Part shown: one piece after another, positions 5,737-9,443 of the stretch
How the letters are laid out: the number at the start of each line of letters is the position of its first letter
How positions within the stretch are numbered: the stretch's first letter is position 1
Assembly: GCA_030149625.1 (NCBI GenBank)
Contig: JASLHP010000158.1
Span: forward strand, 1-9,443
Direction: 5' to 3'
DNA: 9,443 nucleotides
From: Solirubrobacteraceae bacterium
GTDB lineage: Bacteria > Actinomycetota > Thermoleophilia > Solirubrobacterales > Solirubrobacteraceae
Notes under the pieces: generated by a model
The model's database searches: none
What the model was told of the DNA's origin: nothing
What the model saw: the letters and a program-made list of their open reading frames with translations, nothing else
Made by a program: the position numbers and the translations under genes

Positions 5737-7124
5737 GCGCCGGCGAGCCGTTGATCGGCGGGCCGCGGCCGCCCGCGGATCTGCTGCTGCGCGACGTGCA
5801 CGTGCTCGACCCGCGCGCGGCGATCGACGCGCGCCATGACGTGCGCGTGCGCGCCGGGCTGATCGTCGAGCTCGGCGAGCCGGGAACGCTCGCGGCCGAG
5901 CCCGCGTCCGCGGGCGACGCGGAGCGCGTCGGCGACACGGCGAGCGCGGAGCTCGTCGACGGCGCGGGCCGTCTGCGGCTGCTGCCCGCGTTCTTCGACC
6001 CGCACGTGCACCTGCGCACGCCGGGGCAGGAGCACAAGGAGGACCTCGCGAGCGGCACGCGCGCGGCCGCCGCCGGCGGCTTCGGCGCGGTGATCGCGAT
6101 GCCGAATACGGACCCGGTGCTCGACTCCGCGCCGCTGTTGCGCTCGCTGCGCGACGCGGCCGCGCGCGAGGCATGCGTGCCGGTCGGCTTCCTGCCGGCG
6201 ATCACCCGCGGGCTGGCGGGCGAGCAGCTGTCGGAGATGGCGGAGCTCCGGCGGGAGGGCGCGCTTGGCTTCACCGACGACGGCAAGCCGGTGCGCAGCG
6301 CCGGCGTGCTGCGCAAGGCGCTTCAGTATCAGCGTCTGTGCGGCGGCGTGCTCGCCTTGCACGAGGAGGATCCGACGCTCTCTCGCGGCGGCGCGATGCA
6401 CGAGGGCGCCGTCAGCGCCGCGCTCGGGATCGCGGGCATACCGACGATCGCCGAGTCGACGATGGTCGCGCGCGACGCTGAGCTGGCCGGCTACGAGGAT
6501 GGCCGGGTGCACTTCCAGCACCTCTCGTGCGCCGCCTCGGTCGCGGCGGTCGCGGCCGCCAAGGCACATGGCTGGCGCGTCAGCGCCGAGGTCTGCCCGC
6601 ACCATCTGCTGCTGAGCGAGGAGGACGTGCGTGAGCTGGACACGAGCATGAAGATGCACCCGCCGCTGGCCACCGAGGAGGACCGTCTCGCGCTGATCGA
6701 GGGGCTGCGCGACGGCACGATCGACTGTGTCGCGACCGATCACGCGCCGCACGCGCGCAACGAGAAGGAGGTGCCCTTCGAGCAGGCGCCGATGGGCTCC
6801 ACCGGCCTCGAGACGGCGTTCGCGGCGCTGCACACCGGCCTCGTGGTGGCCGGCGTGCTCGAGCTGTCGCTGCTCGTCGAGCGCATGACGGCGGGCGCCG
6901 CGCTGTTCGAGCTGCCGACGCCGACGATCGCCGTGGGGGAGCGCGCGAGCCTGACGCTGGTCGACCTCGACGCGACGTGGGTCGCGGGCGAGCACGGCTG
7001 GGAGAGCCGCTCCGAGAACTGCTGCTTCGCGGGGCGCACGCTGCAGGGCCGCGTGCTGATGACGCTCGCCGCCGGCGCCATCGCCCATCGCGACCGCGCG
7101 CTCGCGATGGCGGGTGTGCGATGA
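5733..7124 (+). CDS. pyrC: Dihydroorotase, class I
   Basis: PyrC cyclises N-carbamoyl-L-aspartate to L-dihydroorotate. The 463-residue protein is an amidohydrolase-fold zinc enzyme: FDPHVHLRTPGQEHKED at 88-104 holds the HxH ligands (His91, His93) and substrate arginine (Arg95), AMPNTDPVLD at 122-131 the conserved Asn125, GFTDDGKPV at 179-187 the class I aspartate, LHEED at 209-213 and HLS at 263-265 two further histidines, and ATDHAPH at 334-340 the catalytic Asp336. Length fits class I, longer than the E. coli type. Two departures are visible: the usual NPPLR motif reads HPPLA (309-313), and the C-terminal SxSxNxPF reads SRSENCCF (425-432). All expected metal ligands are present, so it is probably active. 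It overlaps pyrB by ATGA; the upstream AGGG is a weak ribosome site. Confidence 0.96.
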   Translation: MSAGEPLIGGPRPPADLLLRDVHVLDPRAAIDARHDVRVRAGLIVELGEPGTLAAEPASAGDAERVGDTASAELVDGAGRLRLLPAFFDPHVHLRTPGQEHKEDLASGTRAAAAGGFGAVIAMPNTDPVLDSAPLLRSLRDAAAREACVPVGFLPAITRGLAGEQLSEMAELRREGALGFTDDGKPVRSAGVLRKALQYQRLCGGVLALHEEDPTLSRGGAMHEGAVSAALGIAGIPTIAESTMVARDAELAGYEDGRVHFQHLSCAASVAAVAAAKAHGWRVSAEVCPHHLLLSEEDVRELDTSMKMHPPLATEEDRLALIEGLRDGTIDCVATDHAPHARNEKEVPFEQAPMGSTGLETAFAALHTGLVVAGVLELSLLVERMTAGAALFELPTPTIAVGERASLTLVDLDATWVAGEHGWESRSENCCFAGRTLQGRVLMTLAAGAIAHRDRALAMAGVR

Positions 7125-7162
7125 GCCTCGCGCCGAGCTGCGGCAGCAGGGCGGGCGCCTGA
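7121..7162 (+). other. 13-codon bridging mini-ORF between pyrC and the isochorismatase-like gene
   Basis: A short frame (MSLAPSCGSRAGA) starts at an ATG that overlaps the pyrC stop (ATGA at 7121-7124) and ends at a TGA sharing its A with the ATG of the next gene (TGATG at 7160-7164). It could carry ribosomes across the 37-nt gap. Alternatively the next gene starts at the GTG at 7114 and this frame is meaningless. Confidence 0.3.
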
Positions 7163-7686
7163 TGGGGCTGCTCTCGCGCGAGCGCGCGGCGCTCGTGGTC
7201 GTCGACGTGCAGGAGGGCTTTCGCTCCTACGACTGTTTCGAGAGCGTCGCCGCGGCGTGCGCGAAGCTCGTCGCGTCGACGCGCGTGCTCGGGCTGAGGC
7301 TGCTCGTCAGCGAGCAGTACCCGAAGGGACTCGGACCGACGGCGCCCGAGCTGGGCCTCGAGGGACACGCGCGGATCGAGAAGAGCGTGTTCTCCGCCGC
7401 GCGCGCCGAGGGCTTCGACCTCGGCGGCGCCGAGCAGGCGATCGTGTGTGGCATCGAGACGCACGTGTGCGTCAGCCAGACGGTCCACGATCTGCTCGCG
7501 GACGGCGTCGAGGTGCACGTGCCCGCCGACGCTGTCGCCTCGCGCCACCCGATCGACTACGAGTGCGGCCTCGAGCGCCTGGTGCGCGCCGGCGCCGTCG
7601 TGACGACCGTCGAGGCGGCCCTGTTCGAGCTGCTCGAGCGCGCCGGCACGCCGGAGTTCAAGGCGATCCAGAAGCTGATCCTCTGA
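7162..7686 (+). CDS. Isochorismatase-family (ISOC1/ISOC2, YcaC-like) hydrolase
   Basis: This 174-residue protein belongs to the cysteine hydrolase family that includes isochorismatase, nicotinamidase, N-carbamoylsarcosine amidase and ureidoacrylate amidohydrolase (RutB). The triad is visible: Asp15 in VVVDVQEGF, Lys74 in RIEKSVFSA and the nucleophile Cys103 in GIETHVCVSQT, preceded by the cis-peptide region. SEQYPKGLGPTAPELGL at 50-66 and PEFKAIQKL at 164-172 most resemble the ISOC1/ISOC2 subgroup, whose substrates are largely unknown. It sits between pyrC and carA and is 1 nt from carA, so it is certainly in the operon, yet no step of de novo synthesis needs it. The start at 7162 (TGATG) gives the usual family N-terminus; a GTG at 7114 would add 16 residues. 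A true isochorismatase role is unlikely in this context. Confidence 0.93.
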   Translation: MGLLSRERAALVVVDVQEGFRSYDCFESVAAACAKLVASTRVLGLRLLVSEQYPKGLGPTAPELGLEGHARIEKSVFSAARAEGFDLGGAEQAIVCGIETHVCVSQTVHDLLADGVEVHVPADAVASRHPIDYECGLERLVRAGAVVTTVEAALFELLERAGTPEFKAIQKLIL

Positions 7687-7687
7687 G

Positions 7688-8824
7688 ATGAGCTCATCCG
7701 CCTACATCCTGCTGGAGGACGGCGCGCGCTTCGACGGCGAGGCCTGCGGCGCCGTCGACCCGGCGCGCCCGGCTGTCGGTGAGATCGTGTTTACGACGGG
7801 CATGTCGGGCTATCAGGAGTCGATGACCGACCCCTCGTTCGCGGGCCAGCTGATCGCGTACACGTACCCGCACGTCGGCAACTACGGCGTGAGCACGCAG
7901 GCGATGGAGTCCGAGCGGCCGTGGGCGCGGGCGGCGATCATGCGCGAGGCGTGCAACCGCGAGGACGCGCCGAGCGCGGAGCGCGGCTGGCTGGACTGGC
8001 TGGAGGACTGCGGCGTGCAGGCGATCAGCGGCGTCGACACGCGCACGCTCGTGATGCACATCCGCGAGGCGGGCGCGATGCGCGGGGGCGTGTTCCCGGC
8101 GGCGGTGTCGGAGAGCGAGGCGCGCGCGCTGATCGAGGCGGAGCCGCCGATGTCGGGCCAGGACCTCGCGCGCGTGGTCACGCCAGCGACGGTGAGCCGC
8201 CATGGCACGGGTGACGGTGCGCGCATCGCGGTGCTGGACTCGGGCATCAAGGCGTCGATGGTGCGCGAGCTCGTCGCGCGCGGCGCGCGCGTGACGTTGC
8301 ATCCGTGCACGAGCAGCGCCGAGGAGCTGCTCGCGGAGGACCCGGATGCGATCTTCCTGTCGAACGGCCCGGGCGACCCCGCCGCGCTGTCCTACATCGT
8401 CGACACGGTCCGTGAGCTGGTCGGCCGCAAGCCGGTCTGGGGCATCTGCCTCGGCCATCAGCTGCTGTGCCGTGCCGTTGGCCTGGACACGTTCAAGCTG
8501 CCGTTCGGCCACCACGGCGCCAACCATCCGGTGCGCGACCTGCAGACGGGACGCGTCGAGATCACCTCACAGAACCACGGCTTCGCCGCGCTTGGGCCCG
8601 GCGGCGCACGCACGATCGACAGCGACGAGCCGGTGCGCTGGGAAACGGACTTCGGCGCCGCGCAGCTCTCACACGTGAACCTATACGACCGCACGGTCGA
8701 GGGCCTCGAGCTGCTCGACGTGCCCGGCGGCACCGTCCAATATCACCCCGAGGCAGGACCGGGGCCGCACGACAGCCTGTACCTGTTCGACCGTTTTCTG
8801 CAGCGCATCGCGGAGGCCGCGTGA
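7688..8824 (+). CDS. carA: Carbamoyl-phosphate synthase small (glutaminase) subunit
   Basis: CarA hydrolyses glutamine and channels ammonia to CarB for carbamoyl phosphate synthesis. The 378-residue protein has the N-terminal CarA domain ([20 protein letters not shown] at 31-50, [13 protein letters not shown] at 115-127) and a C-terminal class I glutamine amidotransferase domain: LSNGPGDP at 224-231, GICLGHQLL at 252-260 with nucleophile Cys254, [10 protein letters not shown] at 273-282, SQNHGFA at 294-300 and the [12 protein letters not shown] motif with His353 and Glu355. The triad is complete and length is normal. The domain-entry strand reads VLDSGIK where DFGIK is commoner. The ATG lies 1 nt after the upstream stop, with no strong Shine-Dalgarno, so translation probably depends on coupling. 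Confidence 0.98.
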   Translation: MSSSAYILLEDGARFDGEACGAVDPARPAVGEIVFTTGMSGYQESMTDPSFAGQLIAYTYPHVGNYGVSTQAMESERPWARAAIMREACNREDAPSAERGWLDWLEDCGVQAISGVDTRTLVMHIREAGAMRGGVFPAAVSESEARALIEAEPPMSGQDLARVVTPATVSRHGTGDGARIAVLDSGIKASMVRELVARGARVTLHPCTSSAEELLAEDPDAIFLSNGPGDPAALSYIVDTVRELVGRKPVWGICLGHQLLCRAVGLDTFKLPFGHHGANHPVRDLQTGRVEITSQNHGFAALGPGGARTIDSDEPVRWETDFGAAQLSHVNLYDRTVEGLELLDVPGGTVQYHPEAGPGPHDSLYLFDRFLQRIAEAA

Positions 8825-8848
8825 CGCGCGCGAACGACGTCTTTTATG

Positions 8849-8868
8849 GGGCCCCCCCGAGGGGGTCC
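8849..8868 (+). other. Strong GC hairpin in the carA-carB spacer
   Basis: GGGCCCCC (8849-8856) can pair with GGGGGUCC (8861-8868) around the tetraloop CCGA, an 8-bp stem with a single G-U pair. It lies in the only sizeable gap of the operon (8825-8906, 82 nt), which otherwise holds no gene. No T-tract follows, so it is not a standard terminator. It may be an RNA stability or processing element, a pause site, or nothing. Confidence 0.4.
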
Positions 8869-8906
8869 GGGCGGGGTCGCGCGTGCCGTGGATGGAGCGT
8901 CGCCTG

Positions 8907-9443
8907 ATGCCGCGCCGCGATGACATCCACAAGATCCTGATCTTGGGCTCGGGGCCGATCGTGATCGGGCAGGCGGCGGAGTTCGACTACTCGGGCGTGC
9001 AGGCGTGCAAGGTGCTGCGCGAGGAGGGCTACGAGGTCGTGCTCGTCAACTCCAACCCGGCGACGATCATGACTGACCCGGAGTTCGCCGACGCGACCTA
9101 CATCGAGCCGCTGCTGCCCGGTCCCGTCACGCAGGTGATCGAGCGCGAGCGCCCCGACGCGCTGCTCGGCACGCTCGGCGGGCAGACGGCGCTGAACCTG
9201 TCGAAGGCGCTGCACGACGACGGCACGCTGGAGCGCTTCGGCGTCGAGCTGATCGGCGCCAACTACGACGCGATCGCGTGCGCTGAGGACCGCGACCTGT
9301 TCCGCGAGACGATGGCCAAGGCCGGACTGCGGATGCCGAAGAGCGCGATCGCCAGCGGCTGGGTCGCCGACGCGGCGGCGAACGGCGAGGCCGCTGGCGC
9401 CAGCGACGCGGGTGGCGGCCGCGTCGACATCGAGCGTGGGCTC
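8907..9443 (+). CDS. carB: Carbamoyl-phosphate synthase large subunit (partial, C-terminus off the right edge)
   Basis: CarB uses two ATP, bicarbonate and ammonia from CarA to make carbamoyl phosphate. The first 179 codons are present, out of a family length near 1,070. The N-terminal preATP-grasp domain is clear: [20 protein letters not shown] at 11-30, [19 protein letters not shown] at 44-62, TYIEPLLPG at 64-72, [13 protein letters not shown] at 87-99 and [20 protein letters not shown] at 126-145. After SAIASG (146-151), where relatives go directly to a short EEAL helix, there is an Ala/Gly-rich run of about 20 residues (roughly 152-172). The ATG at 8907 fits the conserved MPRRxDI start and has GGAG 9 nt upstream; the in-frame ATG at 8892 has no ribosome site. 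Confidence 0.97.
   Translation, partial: MPRRDDIHKILILGSGPIVIGQAAEFDYSGVQACKVLREEGYEVVLVNSNPATIMTDPEFADATYIEPLLPGPVTQVIERERPDALLGTLGGQTALNLSKALHDDGTLERFGVELIGANYDAIACAEDRDLFRETMAKAGLRMPKSAIASGWVADAAANGEAAGASDAGGGRVDIERGL

Noticed and set aside
4966..7088. Two long minus-strand frames opposite pyrB and pyrC (402 and 473 codons)
   Set aside because: Both are antisense to well-conserved genes, are extremely rich in Arg, Ala and His, and contain no recognisable domain.
8842..8847. TTTTAT as a -10 box for an internal carB promoter
   Set aside because: It lacks the key A at the second -10 position and any -35, and could arise by chance in the spacer.
8883..8906. Upstream in-frame starts for carB (GTG 8883, ATG 8892)
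   Set aside because: No ribosome site precedes them, while ATG 8907 has GGAG at 9 nt and matches the conserved CarB N-terminus.
8846..8923. 25-codon frame (starts MGPPRGG) overlapping the carB start
   Set aside because: It has no ribosome site, is Gly/Pro/Arg low-complexity, and its end lies inside carB with no meaningful overlap to the start codon.

Overview
The window is GC-rich throughout. Its gene content points to a high-GC Gram-positive actinobacterium: a deazaflavin (F420)-type reductase, an Lgt with the IWKGGLGIWGG loop I associate with actinobacteria, a PyrR leader whose binding hairpin overlaps the ribosome binding site, and very short or absent 5' leaders. Overall style resembles the Thermoleophilia/Solirubrobacterales, but that placement is inference because no marker gene here fixes it. 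Nothing in the window looks like a phage, transposon, CRISPR array or defence system.

Layout. From 1 to 2177 the minus strand carries a short operon, read right to left: a SAM-dependent methyltransferase, then lgt (prolipoprotein diacylglyceryl transferase), then a membrane-anchored unknown protein that runs off the left edge. A divergent 80-bp gap leads to a plus-strand F420-type (DUF385/Ddn-like) oxidoreductase at 2258-2677. It is followed directly by a 34-codon fragment that reads like the middle of a DsbA/FrnE-type protein. A roughly 125-bp stretch of odd composition follows, then a minus-strand tRNA-Arg(CCG) at 2911-2983. Head-to-head with the tRNA lies rnz (ribonuclease Z, 3104-4186), which trims tRNA 3' ends.

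From 4184 to the right edge lies the de novo pyrimidine operon, all on the plus strand: pyrR (regulator), pyrB (aspartate carbamoyltransferase), pyrC (class I dihydroorotase), an isochorismatase-family hydrolase, carA and the first 179 codons of carB. Most genes overlap by ATGA or sit 1-40 nt apart; only carA-carB has a larger gap (82 nt), which holds a strong GC hairpin. CarAB makes carbamoyl phosphate, PyrB joins it to aspartate, and PyrC closes the ring to dihydroorotate. PyrR would sense UMP/UTP and shut translation through a hairpin at 4209-4228. pyrD, pyrF and pyrE are not in the window; some may lie beyond the right edge.

Most of the window is ordinary housekeeping. The points most worth a second look are the isochorismatase-like enzyme inside the pyrimidine operon, the PyrR hairpin/Shine-Dalgarno overlap, the FrnE remnant beside the tRNA, two tiny reading frames that bridge gene gaps by start/stop overlaps at both ends, and an Ala/Gly-rich insertion early in CarB.
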